This document shows, piece by piece, positions 9,485 through 19,590 of a stretch of DNA of 64,000 bases; the first letter of the stretch is position 1, and the number at the start of each line of letters is the position of its first letter. The stretch lies in the NCBI GenBank assembly GCA_021770785.1, contig JAETQH010000008.1:54012-118011 (forward strand), in the 5' to 3' direction. The notes under the pieces are model-generated. The model made no database searches. It was not told where the DNA came from and saw only the letters and a list, made by a program, of their open reading frames with translations. This stretch comes from Lachnospiraceae bacterium. Its GTDB lineage: Bacteria > Bacillota > Clostridia > Lachnospirales > Lachnospiraceae. Made by a program: the position numbers and the translations under genes.

Positions 9485-11959
9485 CTATATCACCTGAAAT
9501 CCAACTTCTGTCTTTTCCGTTTCTCCCTCCACAGAAATCACAAGTTTCCCGGCGCCGGGCAGTCCCTTTGCCCTTACCACCGCCAGCAGACCGCCGTGAT
9601 AGGTTTCCCATGTCTGCGAATCATAAGAGGTCACCGGCTGCGGGTCAGCGCTTCCCATGGCAAGCAGTTCGATACTGCCCTCCACCGCAGCCGTAATGCG
9701 CCGCTTTTCCGTCAGAATTTCCTTTCCGTTTTCGTCCGTCAGCCGGATTGAGACAAAAGCTAACTCCTCCGAACCTGCGTGGACTTCCTGTTTAAACGTC
9801 TCTGCCGACAGATGAACCTCCTCTCCACAAGTGGCAAGTGCAAAGCTGCCGACAGGCTTCCCGTCCCTATAACCGACAGCAGTCAGCGCCCCAGGCTCAT
9901 ACGCATGACGGAACGTAGCCACAAAACCATGTTCCCTGCCGGCAGGTTTCCTTCCCAGGGAAACTCCGTTTAAGAAAAGCTCTACCTCTTCCTCCCCGGA
10001 ATATACGTCAATCACCGCGGGCGTTCCCTCAAACCCATGCCACGTCCAGCTTGCAATGTTATCCTTTAACATCCAGGGCGTTTTTGAATGGAGCATTCCG
10101 TATCTGTCCACCCGCTCCACTGCAATGTAGGGTTCACTGCGAAGCCCATACACAATTTCCCGCAAAAAACTGATGGGTCTGCGACAGCCCGCAAGGTCAA
10201 TATCGCCGATGTACGCCAACCTGTCCGGAAAATGGCTGCCGAAGTTTGCTTTTTCATCGTAGTAGAAAATGCCGCAGCCCGCCTCGCCTAAATAGTCATA
10301 CCCTGTCCATGTAAAATCCCCCAGAATCTGCGGCGACGCATTTACCGTTTTCCAAAGCCTTGCAATATCTGCAGGAAATGTCTCTGTGCCAACCACACAC
10401 TTATTCGGATAACGTTCTACATCTTCTAAATGTCTCCCGGTGAGGTAATTTAACCCGATAATATCCATGGAACCGCTGCTCTCCCGCAAAGTCTCCGTAA
10501 TTAGCGGGTGCTTTGCAAAGGCTTCCCCCGCCTCTCCCTCCATCAGGCCCATAAAACTGTTGATTGCATTACTGCCGGAGTTATCGTTTGTGCCCCCATG
10601 TTCCTCCTTGCGTAGCAGCGGGGCAAGCTCCTGCATAATTGGGAACATTCTCGCCCCTGCCGCATTCAATGCGTTCATTCCGTTGGTGGTGTATCGCAAG
10701 CCGTCCTTTTCCCTGAAATAATTACAGAGCATACGGTTAATTTCCGCTCCCCGCTCCGTCCCGACTTCTGAAATTTCATTGCCCACGGAATAAAGTATTA
10801 CACAGGGATGATTGTAATCCTTTGCAATCATAGCGTCTGCAATATGTTTCCACTCATCCAGAAAAGAAAATGCAAAATCATGGTCATTTTTATGTACCGT
10901 CCACATATCACACAACTCGTCCATCACCAGCAGCCCCAGTCTGTCACAGGCAGAAAGAAGAGCTTTGCCTGCGGGGTGGTGGGCACTCCTGATACTGTTA
11001 AAGCCCGCCTCCTTCAATAACCGGCATTTCCGGTACTCCGCCTCTTCATAGGCTGCTGCGCCTAAAATGCCATTGTCATGATGCACACAGGTCCCTCTTA
11101 GCTTTACCGGTTTTCCGTTGATTCGAAGCCCCCGTGCCGCATCAAGGGAAAGTTTGCGGATTCCAAAAGGAAATGTACTCTCATCAAGTACCGTCTCCCC
11201 TGCGAAAAGTTTTACGCTGCACTGATAAAGTTCCGGCGAATCACAATCCCAAAGTCTTGGTTTCCGAATGGTTAAACTCTGCCGCACCCGGTAATCAGAG
11301 TTCCCAAAGGCGGTCAGCCGTACCCTGTCAGAAAAACTTTTTCCCTCCGAATCCGTCAATTCCACCAAAACCTCGAGGGTTTCTTTTTTTCTGGTAAGAT
11401 TGCTTACCTGTGTTGCAATCTCCACCACTGCCACAGCTTCATCTGCGTCAAGAGTTGCTGCCTGCACGCCATTCACCGGAATCTGCACCAGATTTCCCAC
11501 AAACAGATTCACGCTCCGGTAAATCCCACTGCCGGAATACCAGCGGCTATTCTGCTCTGAACCGTTATCCGCAATTACCTTAATCTCGTTCTCTTCCCCA
11601 TATTGTAAATAGCGGTCCAGGGAGACATAAAAGTCCGAGTAGCCGTAGCTATTGACGGCGGCAAGAGCGCCGTTGACGTAGACCATTGCCTTCTCATAAA
11701 CACCCTCAAACTCCAGCGTCACCGTTTTCTCCCGCCATTCTTCCGGGGCAAACAGGGTCTTAAAATAGGTGTATACTCCTCCGGGATAAAACCCGGTTGC
11801 CCCTCCGTTTTTTGTAGTTTCACAGGGTGTCTCGTGAATCATGGCATCATGGGGGAGGGAAACCGTCTCCGCCTCCTTTCCGTACATCTGTAGTGCCCGT
11901 AGAGACGGCGCAGATCCTTTTACAAATTTCCAATCACGGTTTAATATCGTTTTTATCAT
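9485..11959 (-). CDS. GH2 family glycoside hydrolase (beta-galactosidase-like)
   Basis: This is an 824-residue retaining glycosidase of family GH2, likely cytoplasmic because no signal peptide is seen. The sugar-binding jelly-roll runs to about residue 170, the immunoglobulin-like domain to about 280, and the TIM barrel follows. The acid/base Glu is in SVGNEISEVG (about E395) and the nucleophile in VVGTETF (about E526). After the barrel is a DUF4982-like domain (ASWTWHGFEGTP, VELFLNGVSLGRKPAG), common in Clostridia and Bacteroidetes GH2 enzymes. Specificity may be beta-galactoside or beta-glucuronide. It overlaps the upstream symporter gene by 4 bases, so the two are cotranscribed. Confidence 0.92.
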   Translation of the reverse strand: MIKTILNRDWKFVKGSAPSLRALQMYGKEAETVSLPHDAMIHETPCETTKNGGATGFYPGGVYTYFKTLFAPEEWREKTVTLEFEGVYEKAMVYVNGALAAVNSYGYSDFYVSLDRYLQYGEENEIKVIADNGSEQNSRWYSGSGIYRSVNLFVGNLVQIPVNGVQAATLDADEAVAVVEIATQVSNLTRKKETLEVLVELTDSEGKSFSDRVRLTAFGNSDYRVRQSLTIRKPRLWDCDSPELYQCSVKLFAGETVLDESTFPFGIRKLSLDAARGLRINGKPVKLRGTCVHHDNGILGAAAYEEAEYRKCRLLKEAGFNSIRSAHHPAGKALLSACDRLGLLVMDELCDMWTVHKNDHDFAFSFLDEWKHIADAMIAKDYNHPCVILYSVGNEISEVGTERGAEINRMLCNYFREKDGLRYTTNGMNALNAAGARMFPIMQELAPLLRKEEHGGTNDNSGSNAINSFMGLMEGEAGEAFAKHPLITETLRESSGSMDIIGLNYLTGRHLEDVERYPNKCVVGTETFPADIARLWKTVNASPQILGDFTWTGYDYLGEAGCGIFYYDEKANFGSHFPDRLAYIGDIDLAGCRRPISFLREIVYGLRSEPYIAVERVDRYGMLHSKTPWMLKDNIASWTWHGFEGTPAVIDVYSGEEEVELFLNGVSLGRKPAGREHGFVATFRHAYEPGALTAVGYRDGKPVGSFALATCGEEVHLSAETFKQEVHAGSEELAFVSIRLTDENGKEILTEKRRITAAVEGSIELLAMGSADPQPVTSYDSQTWETYHGGLLAVVRAKGLPGAGKLVISVEGETEKTEVGFQVI

Positions 11960-13350
11960 AACCTTTGTTCTCCTGCACTGTATTTTTCATCCCATTCCCG
12001 GTTTGCCTTTTCTACCTTCAGCATTCCAAGAAGCACCGTAATAATCACACTGAAAATAACCGGCAGCGTGATATACATATGGAAAATCATGTTGACCGCC
12101 CGCTCGCTCTGGACTGCCACCGTTCCTACATAGCCGCCCAAATCCAGCAGCCAGCCCACTGCCGCTGTTCCGATTCCTCCGCCTACCTTCACACCGAGGG
12201 AAGAACAGCTAAACATCATACCGTCCATATGCACCCCTTTCGTCCGATAGGTATATCCGCTGATTTCCGCAACCAGCGCGTTTAATGTGCCGCTTAATGT
12301 GCCTGCAAAAATTCCTTTGATAAACATAAGCAGCAGCATAAGCGATACATTTTTGTGCGCCGCAAAATACATGAAAAAGACACTTAAGATACAGTTTATC
12401 ACATAGCCCCAGAAATTCACCTTCTGCATACTCCCCATCTTCTTTACCAGAAACGGGGTAAATATCAGCGCAATGATAACCGGGAACATTTTCATCATGG
12501 AAAACATTCCTAACAGGGAGCCGTTCCCCAGCACATAGGTGGTAAAATAGATGCCGCTTCCGGTGGTGAGATTACTCATGATATAATACACGATATAAAG
12601 TATCACAATTATCACGTAATATTTATTGGAGAGCAAAATTTTCACGGTCTGCCAAAAGCTTAATTTATCCTCCGCCGTTTCCTTTCCTTCCGAAACCAAA
12701 CTGCTTGCCTCCGCCGTTTCATCTTCCTGCACTTCCTTTACGGAAAGACAGCTGACCGTATTTACCACGAGTCCAATCGCGGCACAAATCAGGGCAACCA
12801 TGCGCCAACCCTTTGCTCCGCCTCCAAATGCTTCCACTGCTCCCGTCACGGCAAAGCCCATCACGATATTCGTTACCACCGCAAACATAAATCGGATAGA
12901 ACCAAGCTGCACCCGTTCCTGGGCATTTTTCGTAATCAGCGCCGACAGTGTGGAATATGCTACACCGTTTGCCGTATAGAAAATCGCGTTCAGGCAGGTA
13001 TAAAATACAAAGAAATAGGCATATTGCGCCCTTTCTCCCATATCCGGTATGGAAAACAGGAACAGCAGACACAGCGACACACCAATCTGCGCAAAAAGCA
13101 TCCAGGGTCTTGCCTTGCCAAGCCTGCTTTTTGTCCTGTCAATCATATGACCGAAAAACACATCCGTAACACCATCCAGAACCTTAGACAAAAGCATTAG
13201 GGTTCCGATGATTCCGGTGTTCATTCCCATTGTGTCCGAAAGGTACAGCAATAAAAAGCTTGAAACCAGTCCGTAGCTACAGTTTGACGCCAAATCCCCT
13301 GCGCCGTAAGCAATCTTTTGATACCATTTTAAATATTTTTTATCGTTCAT
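11956..13350 (-). CDS. GPH-family glycoside/cation symporter
   Basis: This is a membrane transporter of about 464 residues with some twelve hydrophobic segments, of the glycoside-pentoside-hexuronide symporter type (MelB/LacS-like). Family features include IAYGAGDLASN near the start, the DVFFGHMIDRTKSRLGKARPW loop after segment 2, and later GLVVNTVSC and KGIFAGTLSG segments. It lacks a C-terminal PTS IIA domain. The ATG at 13350 is preferred over one at 13374 because GGAGGG lies just upstream. Together with the GH2 enzyme it would import and split a beta-glycoside. The divergent AraC gene begins about 220 bases away. Confidence 0.93.
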   Translation of the reverse strand: MNDKKYLKWYQKIAYGAGDLASNCSYGLVSSFLLLYLSDTMGMNTGIIGTLMLLSKVLDGVTDVFFGHMIDRTKSRLGKARPWMLFAQIGVSLCLLFLFSIPDMGERAQYAYFFVFYTCLNAIFYTANGVAYSTLSALITKNAQERVQLGSIRFMFAVVTNIVMGFAVTGAVEAFGGGAKGWRMVALICAAIGLVVNTVSCLSVKEVQEDETAEASSLVSEGKETAEDKLSFWQTVKILLSNKYYVIIVILYIVYYIMSNLTTGSGIYFTTYVLGNGSLLGMFSMMKMFPVIIALIFTPFLVKKMGSMQKVNFWGYVINCILSVFFMYFAAHKNVSLMLLLMFIKGIFAGTLSGTLNALVAEISGYTYRTKGVHMDGMMFSCSSLGVKVGGGIGTAAVGWLLDLGGYVGTVAVQSERAVNMIFHMYITLPVIFSVIITVLLGMLKVEKANREWDEKYSAGEQRL

Positions 13351-13573
13351 TTGTCCCTCCAATAATTCGCACATCTGCTATCTTTTATTTTCATCCGAAT
13401 GAACCGTAACCGCAGCATATCCTCTTTTTATACACTGCAATTCTTTGTAATTACATAATTATCATACCATTTTCTTTTTTTGCGGTTCAATGCTATAATA
13501 AGACATCATAAGGTACATTTTGTAACATATTCGCGACAAACAAATTATTTCATTCTATAAAGGAGGCTTTCGT

Positions 13574-14304
13574 ATGAACGCAGAGCAAAGCACATCCATT
13601 CAACAGCTGAACTCCAGGTTATTTGAAATCCATAACGCCAACAGCACCTTTAACCAGTATTACCATATGAGCGCCCCTTTCTCGGCTGTCGTAGAAACCT
13701 ACCGCTCCGACCTGCCCCAGAGCTACTTTAAGATGGCGGAGAACCCTGTAAAAAAAGAATATCTGGACTTTTTCCGGTTTTTCAGAATACAGCCTCCTAT
13801 CAGAAAGTCTACGCATTGGAGGAAAGGATTGTAAAAACCATTCTCTCTCCATCCATCGGCGCAACCTTCCTTATCAATGGGCTTATCTGCCAGCTGTTCG
13901 ACCTGCTTTCTTCGGAAACTTTGTTTCATATTTCTATGGTAGACATTGATTCCGGCAACGATTTTCTGCTGTTTACCAAGCTGACGCACCTTTTAGAGGA
14001 TTCTGACGGTCGTCTGTCAAGACGTGATCTGTCAAAGCTGCTCAATTACAGCGGGGACTACCTAAACCGGATTTCCAGAAAATACAGCGGAATGACGCTG
14101 TTTGAGTACGGAATGACCTTCTGCCTGCGGAAAGCAGAGTATTATCTTTTAAAAACCGATGTGTCGGTGTCGGAAATTGCGAGGCTGCTGGGATTTACGA
14201 ACCGTTCACATTTCTACCGGGTATTTAAGGGGAAACATGGGATGACGCCGAAGGAATATCGAATAAAATATAGGAGATGTACACAGGGAGAGAACATCAA
14301 ATAA
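13574..14304 (+). pseudogene. AraC-family regulator with a frameshift
   Basis: Two overlapping frames make one AraC-type regulator of about 243 residues. The first (from ATG 13574, AAAGGAGG upstream) ends after FFRFFRIQPPIRK. The second continues as FQNTASYQKVYALEERIVKTILSP. Losing one base from the T run at 13778-13782 joins them. The C-terminal half has both helix-turn-helix motifs: LSRRDLSKLLNYSGDYLNRIS and VSVSEIARLLGFTNRSHFYRVFK, then GMTPKEYR. The gene is divergent from the symporter-GH2 pair and would be their regulator. The second half alone keeps the DNA-binding domain and could be made from the TTG at 13816. Confidence 0.85.
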
Positions 14305-15574
14305 CGCAAGGCAGCACCACAACAAACGCCATTCCGTCCTCTTCCCTCTCTGCAAAAATTTCGCCTCCCATCCGGTTCATAATTTCCCGGCAGATATAAA
14401 GCCCCAGTCCGTTTCCCTGCTGCCCCCTGGTATTTTCTCCCCGGAAGAAACTGTCGAATAAATGCACAAACTCCTTTTCCGTCACAGGTTCCCCGGTATT
14501 AAACACCCGGATTAGCTGGCAGTATTCCTCTTCATAAAAGGTAAGCTCTATTCTGCGCCCGTCTCCGTATTTAAAGGCATTTTCAAAAATATTTTCAAAG
14601 ACCTCAAACAGACGGTTTTCATCCCCCCGGAAGAGGCGGTTTGCCACTTTCCCCATGGTGAAGCTGCACTTTCTAAGTTCGCATTTTTCCCTGTAAACCC
14701 GCTCCACACGCTCCATTACGTCTTTTATGTAAAACTCACCCTGTTCCACTTCAATGTGAAGAATATCCTCCCTGGATGCCTTTAAAATTTCCCCGACATA
14801 ATTTTCAATCTGATCCGCCTTCTCCCCAATCTGCCGGTACACCTTCTGCCTTTTTGCATCGGTGGCATAAATGCCATCCTCTAAGGCTTTTCCGTACAGC
14901 TTTATCATATTGAGGGGCGTTTTGATATCGTGGGACAGAGAAAGGAGCAATAATTTTTTCTCTTTCTGCAATTCCAGCTCCCGCTTACGGCTGACATAGA
15001 GGGCGTCTCTCAACTCACCGATTCCCCATAAAAATCTTCCGAAGTAGCGGCTTTTTTCTTCCTTTATTTCTCCCTGCAGATTTCCCTTGGACAGTTCGTA
15101 GGTCATCGCCTGCATTCGGTGAAAGGGTTTGATGAGCTGTCCTCTCAAATAAAATAAAACCGTAAGCAAGAACAGCCCTGACAGGAGCAGCGCTCCCTCC
15201 GCCAGAAAAAATGTCCGGGAAACAGAGGTATTTTCCTCATAGTCAAACCGCAGCCAGCCCTCCACATTTTTCCCTGTAAAAAGGGGATAAATCATGCTTT
15301 TCCTTCCGTTTTCTCCCTGATAGAAAGCCTCCACCACACCCCGTTCCTGCTCCGCCGCCGAAAGATAAGAAACCGCCCTGACATTCCCGTAGAGCGCCAA
15401 ATCTATGGTTTCTATATCCTCCGGCGATTCTATTTCCGCCAGAATACGGTTGATTTCCACCTTATAAAACTGCCCCTGCTCTCTCTGCCGGTGCAGCAGA
15501 AGCACTCCCAGCAAAAGGGCAAGTAACCCGTAAAAAAGAACGGAAGCTCCTATCATCGCATTATATTTCTTCAT
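14297..15574 (-). CDS. Membrane sensor histidine kinase
   Basis: This is a two-component sensor of 425 residues. A hydrophobic segment at about 9-28 and a second at about 125-145 bracket an extracytoplasmic domain of about 100 residues. A HAMP-like linker follows (LIKPFHRMQAMTYELSKGNL). The phosphoacceptor His is at about residue 215 in SLSHDIKTPLNMIKLYG. The ATPase domain has the N-box VFENIFENAFKYGDG, a weak G1 (VFNTGEPV) and NGLGLYICREIMNRMGG. It overlaps the start of the response regulator by 14 bases, so the two are translationally coupled and likely partners. They lie next to an ABC ATPase and permease they may sense or control. Confidence 0.94.
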   Translation of the reverse strand: MKKYNAMIGASVLFYGLLALLLGVLLLHRQREQGQFYKVEINRILAEIESPEDIETIDLALYGNVRAVSYLSAAEQERGVVEAFYQGENGRKSMIYPLFTGKNVEGWLRFDYEENTSVSRTFFLAEGALLLSGLFLLTVLFYLRGQLIKPFHRMQAMTYELSKGNLQGEIKEEKSRYFGRFLWGIGELRDALYVSRKRELELQKEKKLLLLSLSHDIKTPLNMIKLYGKALEDGIYATDAKRQKVYRQIGEKADQIENYVGEILKASREDILHIEVEQGEFYIKDVMERVERVYREKCELRKCSFTMGKVANRLFRGDENRLFEVFENIFENAFKYGDGRRIELTFYEEEYCQLIRVFNTGEPVTEKEFVHLFDSFFRGENTRGQQGNGLGLYICREIMNRMGGEIFAEREEDGMAFVVVLPCVI

Positions 15575-16241
15575 AGCAATATCCTACTCCCCACACCGTC
15601 TTGATATGCGTCGGTTTCCGGGGGTTATCCTCAATCTTGTCCCGGAGCATTTTGATGTGCACCGTCAAAGTCTGGTTCTCACTGAAACTGTCGGCGCCCC
15701 AGATACGGTTGAACAGAAAGTTTTTATCCAGAGTCTTTCCCGGATTTTCCGCTAAGAGCAGCAAAAGCTCATATTCCTTGACGTTCATTTCCACCTGTAC
15801 GCCGTTTTTATAGACCCTGCGGGCATTTTTATCAATGGTAATATCACCGGAGGCTATCAGTTGCTTCTTGGCAAACGCACCATAGGAGCGTGCCAGCAGG
15901 GAGCGGATTTTCGCCTCCAGCAAATCCGGGTCCACCGGCTTTTCGATATAATCGTCCGCCCCCAGCAGAAACCCGTTGAGCTTGTCTTCCTTTCCCACTC
16001 TGGCGCTGATGATAAGAATCGGTATACTTCCGCTTTTCCGCACCTTGCTGCACACCGCAAACCCATCCATCCCCGGCAGCGTAATGTCCAAAAGTAGCAG
16101 CTTTGCGCTCTCCTCCTGCAGCAGCACCAGCGCCTCTTCCCCCGAAGCCGCCCTGCGCACCGTATATCCTGCCTTCTCCATATAAATTTCCAGCAATTCC
16201 GCTAATTCTGTTTCATCTTCTACCATGAGAATGTCGTACAT
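15561..16241 (-). CDS. OmpR-family response regulator
   Basis: This is a DNA-binding response regulator of 226 residues. The receiver begins MYDILMVEDETEL, with phosphoacceptor Asp in LLLDITLPGMDG, the switch Ser in IPILIISAR and the Lys in DYIEKPVDPDLL. A winged-helix output domain follows (INVKEYELLLLLAENPGK is close to the actual segment; GVQVEMNVKEYELLLLL, then QTLTVHIKMLRDKIEDNPRKPTHI partly visible, ending VWGVGYCYEEI). The start at 16241 is chosen at MYDIL; the frame extends upstream to 16322 through a hairpin-rich region, which is unlikely to be coding. The downstream kinase overlaps its end. Confidence 0.93.
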   Translation of the reverse strand: MYDILMVEDETELAELLEIYMEKAGYTVRRAASGEEALVLLQEESAKLLLLDITLPGMDGFAVCSKVRKSGSIPILIISARVGKEDKLNGFLLGADDYIEKPVDPDLLEAKIRSLLARSYGAFAKKQLIASGDITIDKNARRVYKNGVQVEMNVKEYELLLLLAENPGKTLDKNFLFNRIWGADSFSENQTLTVHIKMLRDKIEDNPRKPTHIKTVWGVGYCYEEI

Positions 16242-16272
16242 GATTTTTCCTTTCTTCGGCGGTGCACCCGCT

Positions 16273-16371
16273 GACCGGAAGAACGCTGTTTTTGCGTTCT
16301 TCGGCATGAGACTTAGAAACACTTAGTCAGTGTGTCCAATGGCACACTGTCTTAGTGCTTCTTCTCATGCT
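16273..16371 (-). other. Two tandem hairpins between ABC ATPase and response regulator
   Basis: Between the ATPase stop and the response-regulator start are two inverted repeats. The first (about 16273-16303) pairs GAAGAACGC with GCGTTCTTC around a T-rich loop. The second (about 16303-16371) is long and imperfect: GCATGAGA pairs with TCTCATGC at the base and CAGTGTG with CACACTG near the tip. Inside an apparently single operon this could be a partial terminator, an RNA-processing site, or a small palindromic repeat insertion. Confidence 0.6.
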
Positions 16372-16372
16372 A

Positions 16373-17134
16373 CTACCAGCCGAGTCGCATCAACCAGCTA
16401 TTCAGCTCTTTCTCCCGCTCCCTCGCGTTTTCCTGTGCATACTTCCCCAGCTGCATTTCATCACGGATATTGCCATCCTCAATGTAAAAAACACGTTCAC
16501 ACCGGGAGGCTACTTTTACATCATGGGTTACCATCATAATGGTAGTCCCTTCCTCGTTCAATTTATTCAGCTCCCTCATAACCTCTTCCGAGTTCATCTT
16601 GTTCAAGGCACCGGTGGGCTCATCCGCAAAAATGATTTTCGGGTTATTTATCATGCTTCTTGCAATACAGGCTCGCTGAAGCTGCCCACCGGAAACCTCG
16701 CTGATATCGTTGTCCGCAACTTCGCTGATTCCCAGCTTTGCCATCAGCACTTTCGCCCTCTCGTTAATCTCTTTCCGCTGGGTTTTCCCCGCTGCAGACT
16801 GGTATGCTGGCAACACAATGTTATCATAAATGGAGAGATTTTTCAGCATATACATCTGCTGAAACACAAAGCCCATTTTCTTTAACCGTATATCGCTGAT
16901 TTGGTTTGCGGACAGCCCGGTGATTTCCTCCCCGAAAAACCGGATATTCCCTGCGGTAGCGTTATCCATTCCGCTGACGGTGTAGAGCAACGTGGTCTTT
17001 CCCGAACCGGAAGGGCCCATAATACCCACCATTTCCCCCTCCTCAATAGTTAAATTTACATTTCTAAGTACATTATTCTGTCGTTTATTCACGATGTATG
17101 TCTTACATAAATCTGTTGCTTTTAATGCGTTCAT
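16373..17134 (-). CDS. ABC transporter ATPase, MacB/BceA/LolD type
   Basis: This is an ATPase subunit of 253 residues for a FtsX-type permease. It shows Walker A GIMGPSGSGKTTLLYTV, the Q-loop FVFQQMYMLKNL, signature VSGGQLQRACIARSM and Walker B KIIFADEPTGALN, followed by the MVTHDVKVASRCERV His switch. The glycine-rich order GALNKMNSEEVMREL after Walker B is typical of the MacB/BceA class. It ends 77 bases after the large permease gene's stop, on the same strand, and precedes the response regulator and kinase. Such modules commonly expel or sense antimicrobial peptides, but the substrate here is unknown. Confidence 0.94.
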   Translation of the reverse strand: MNALKATDLCKTYIVNKRQNNVLRNVNLTIEEGEMVGIMGPSGSGKTTLLYTVSGMDNATAGNIRFFGEEITGLSANQISDIRLKKMGFVFQQMYMLKNLSIYDNIVLPAYQSAAGKTQRKEINERAKVLMAKLGISEVADNDISEVSGGQLQRACIARSMINNPKIIFADEPTGALNKMNSEEVMRELNKLNEEGTTIMMVTHDVKVASRCERVFYIEDGNIRDEMQLGKYAQENAREREKELNSWLMRLGW

Positions 17135-17211
17135 AGTATCCTCCTAATTATTATGTGCATGTCTCTCAGAAGCCTGCTCCGGCTTTCTTCTCCTCCTCTT
17201 AGTTTCACATC

Positions 17212-19590
17212 TTATTCTGCAATCTTCATATCACTGGTATTCATTCTCTTTACGCTTCCGGTGGCAAACACTGCTGCCGCCACAATTCCCACAAACAGGA
17301 TACCCGGATAAATCAGGTACGCCCTGACAGGGTCTACCTGTATGGTCAGCTCCGCCCCCATAATGGCGAAAATATTTCTCAGGATAAAGCGGTTACTCAG
17401 CATGGACAACGGTACTGCAAAAATCATAGAAAGCACCACCACCCAGACCATGCGCATAACCAGCCACATCCGGATGTAACGATTGCGGTAGCCGATACTT
17501 TTCAGCATGGCAAACTGCCCCTTTTCCCTGACAATAAATAATTTCATCATCAAAAGCGTAATCAGCATAATCAAAATACACAGCATAGCAGTCAGCGGTA
17601 CCTGCATCGTGCGCATGGTATTTTTTACAGAACCCACGTTGGCGTCCACTACCTCCTGCGCCGTCACCCAGTCATAGTCCGGAAATTCTTTTTTCATCTT
17701 CTCCGCCATTTCCTCCTGGGAAAGGTCTGTCTCCATATTCACTATGACTTTCCAATAACTGGGCAGAATTTCGCTGCTCATATCAATGACAGGATTTAAC
17801 CGGGCGCTTTCACCTAACTGCATATAATCACTGTAGTAACCTGTAATGATAAACTTCTTTTCCTCTCCTCCGATTTTTGCCGTCACTGCATCACCAATCC
17901 GGAGGTTGTTTTCCTTCATCACCTTTTTAGAAAATGCCACTTCGTTTTCTAATCTGGGAGCAGTCCCCTCTTCATATTTACTATAACCGCCGTTCTCCTT
18001 CTCTCCGATGGAATAATGAGACAAAAGCTTCACTACTCTGTCGTCACCTGTTCCGTATTCAATAAAAAACAATCCGCCCACATTAAGTTCTGCCTCATAA
18101 CCTTTATCTGAAAGTTCCCCTTCCACACGTCTAAGGGCTTTTTCTACATCCTCTGTATTGTGATAGGGTTCCTCCCCCTTCGCCTCCAGGTTTTCCATAT
18201 AAACGGCAGCCCCCGGATCCAAGTTGAACTTTTCTGCCATCTCCCGGCTTTCCATGGTAGTCAGCGTATTTAAGGGCACGCTAATCAAGACAAAGCTGAT
18301 ACAGAAAGTAACAAACATTACCAGGTAACGTTTCTTATTGCACAGAATGTCATTCAACCCAAGAAAGGTAACTGTCCCCATATATCTTTTCTTATGAAGA
18401 TTTAAGCCCCTTCTCCTGTGATACCGCTCTCCGGTTTCTCCGTTGCGTATGGCTTCAATGGCGGATATTTTTTTTAGTTTTCCGGTGAAAAGAATACACA
18501 TCGCCGCCACAAAGGCTACCACCGCCAGACTACAGAACAGGTTCACCGCCAGAGTATTGGCACTGTCCCCCAGCACCATATTTTTGCTGACACTCTCCAC
18601 CATAGCATTTCCCACCGGTATACTGATGAAAAAACCTGCCAGCGCGCCCACCGTCACCAACGCAAGATATTTGATAAAGTAAATTTTCCGAATAGAAAAA
18701 TCCCGCATTCCAATGGCTTTCATGACGCCGATTTCCCGGTAATTTTCTTCCATAGTGAAGGTCAGTGAAAATTTCAATATCATAAGGGAAATCAGTATCA
18801 GACAGATGCCAATGACAATCAAAAGCGCCGCCACAATCATATCAAATACATACAATAAGGCATAAACTTCCCGGTTATAGGAGGTCATAAGCGTCTGAAA
18901 GCCATAACGGTTCATGTCATCCACGGTAGCTTCCCGGTCTGTGGAGTTATAACCAAAGATCCCAATCGTGACACTCTCGTCATCCACCATTTTCCGGTAA
19001 TCCTCCCGGCAGAACACAAAACGGTTCATTCCTGACATTTCATTTCCATACATGATGTCCTTCGTCTGTTTCGCAATTTTGTAAGTAAAGATTCCTCTGT
19101 CGGTTTTTACCCGGAGCTCATCTCCCGTTTTAAGTCCGTTCTTCTCAAGAAAACTCGAAGATAGCCCCACTTCTCCCTCCGAAAGCGTCAGTTCCTCCCC
19201 CTCACTGTCTAAGGGCTTTGCGTATTTACCGCCCGCATAGCCCAGGTAAAGATTGACACCCTCAGCTTTGATGTTTTCCTCTTTTCCCTCCTTCACTGCA
19301 ATTACATTGTCAGACTTGATTTCACACAACTGCTCATAGGCGTACTCTGTCACCTCACTGCGGCTCTTTAACCACTGTTCAAATTCCTCTTTTTCGTCCT
19401 CACTTCCCAGAACCACCATCTCGTCGCTGACGTTGGCGTATTCCATATAATTTTCCACACCCTTGGTCACCAGAATAATATTGCTGACGCTGCTGGCCAA
19501 AAATATGGTGGACAGCGTGAGGAATACAAGTAAGATAATGTTAATGCCCTTACGTTTCATCAGGTCTTTTTTGAGTATTTCATACCACAT
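17212..19590 (-). CDS. FtsX-type ABC transporter permease
   Basis: This is a large permease of 792 residues with the duplicated FtsX architecture. A membrane segment near residues 18-40 is followed by an extracytoplasmic domain, three helices around 255-385, then a second half with a segment at about 425-445, another extracytoplasmic domain and three helices near 680-780. The motif GVMKAIGMRDFSIRKIYFIKY in the first half and AMLKSIGYRNRYIRMWLVMR in the second are the typical cytoplasmic coupling helices. It pairs with the ATPase immediately downstream. It is the first gene of the permease-ATPase-regulator-kinase unit on the minus strand. Confidence 0.92.
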   Translation of the reverse strand: MWYEILKKDLMKRKGINIILLVFLTLSTIFLASSVSNIILVTKGVENYMEYANVSDEMVVLGSEDEKEEFEQWLKSRSEVTEYAYEQLCEIKSDNVIAVKEGKEENIKAEGVNLYLGYAGGKYAKPLDSEGEELTLSEGEVGLSSSFLEKNGLKTGDELRVKTDRGIFTYKIAKQTKDIMYGNEMSGMNRFVFCREDYRKMVDDESVTIGIFGYNSTDREATVDDMNRYGFQTLMTSYNREVYALLYVFDMIVAALLIVIGICLILISLMILKFSLTFTMEENYREIGVMKAIGMRDFSIRKIYFIKYLALVTVGALAGFFISIPVGNAMVESVSKNMVLGDSANTLAVNLFCSLAVVAFVAAMCILFTGKLKKISAIEAIRNGETGERYHRRRGLNLHKKRYMGTVTFLGLNDILCNKKRYLVMFVTFCISFVLISVPLNTLTTMESREMAEKFNLDPGAAVYMENLEAKGEEPYHNTEDVEKALRRVEGELSDKGYEAELNVGGLFFIEYGTGDDRVVKLLSHYSIGEKENGGYSKYEEGTAPRLENEVAFSKKVMKENNLRIGDAVTAKIGGEEKKFIITGYYSDYMQLGESARLNPVIDMSSEILPSYWKVIVNMETDLSQEEMAEKMKKEFPDYDWVTAQEVVDANVGSVKNTMRTMQVPLTAMLCILIMLITLLMMKLFIVREKGQFAMLKSIGYRNRYIRMWLVMRMVWVVVLSMIFAVPLSMLSNRFILRNIFAIMGAELTIQVDPVRAYLIYPGILFVGIVAAAVFATGSVKRMNTSDMKIAE

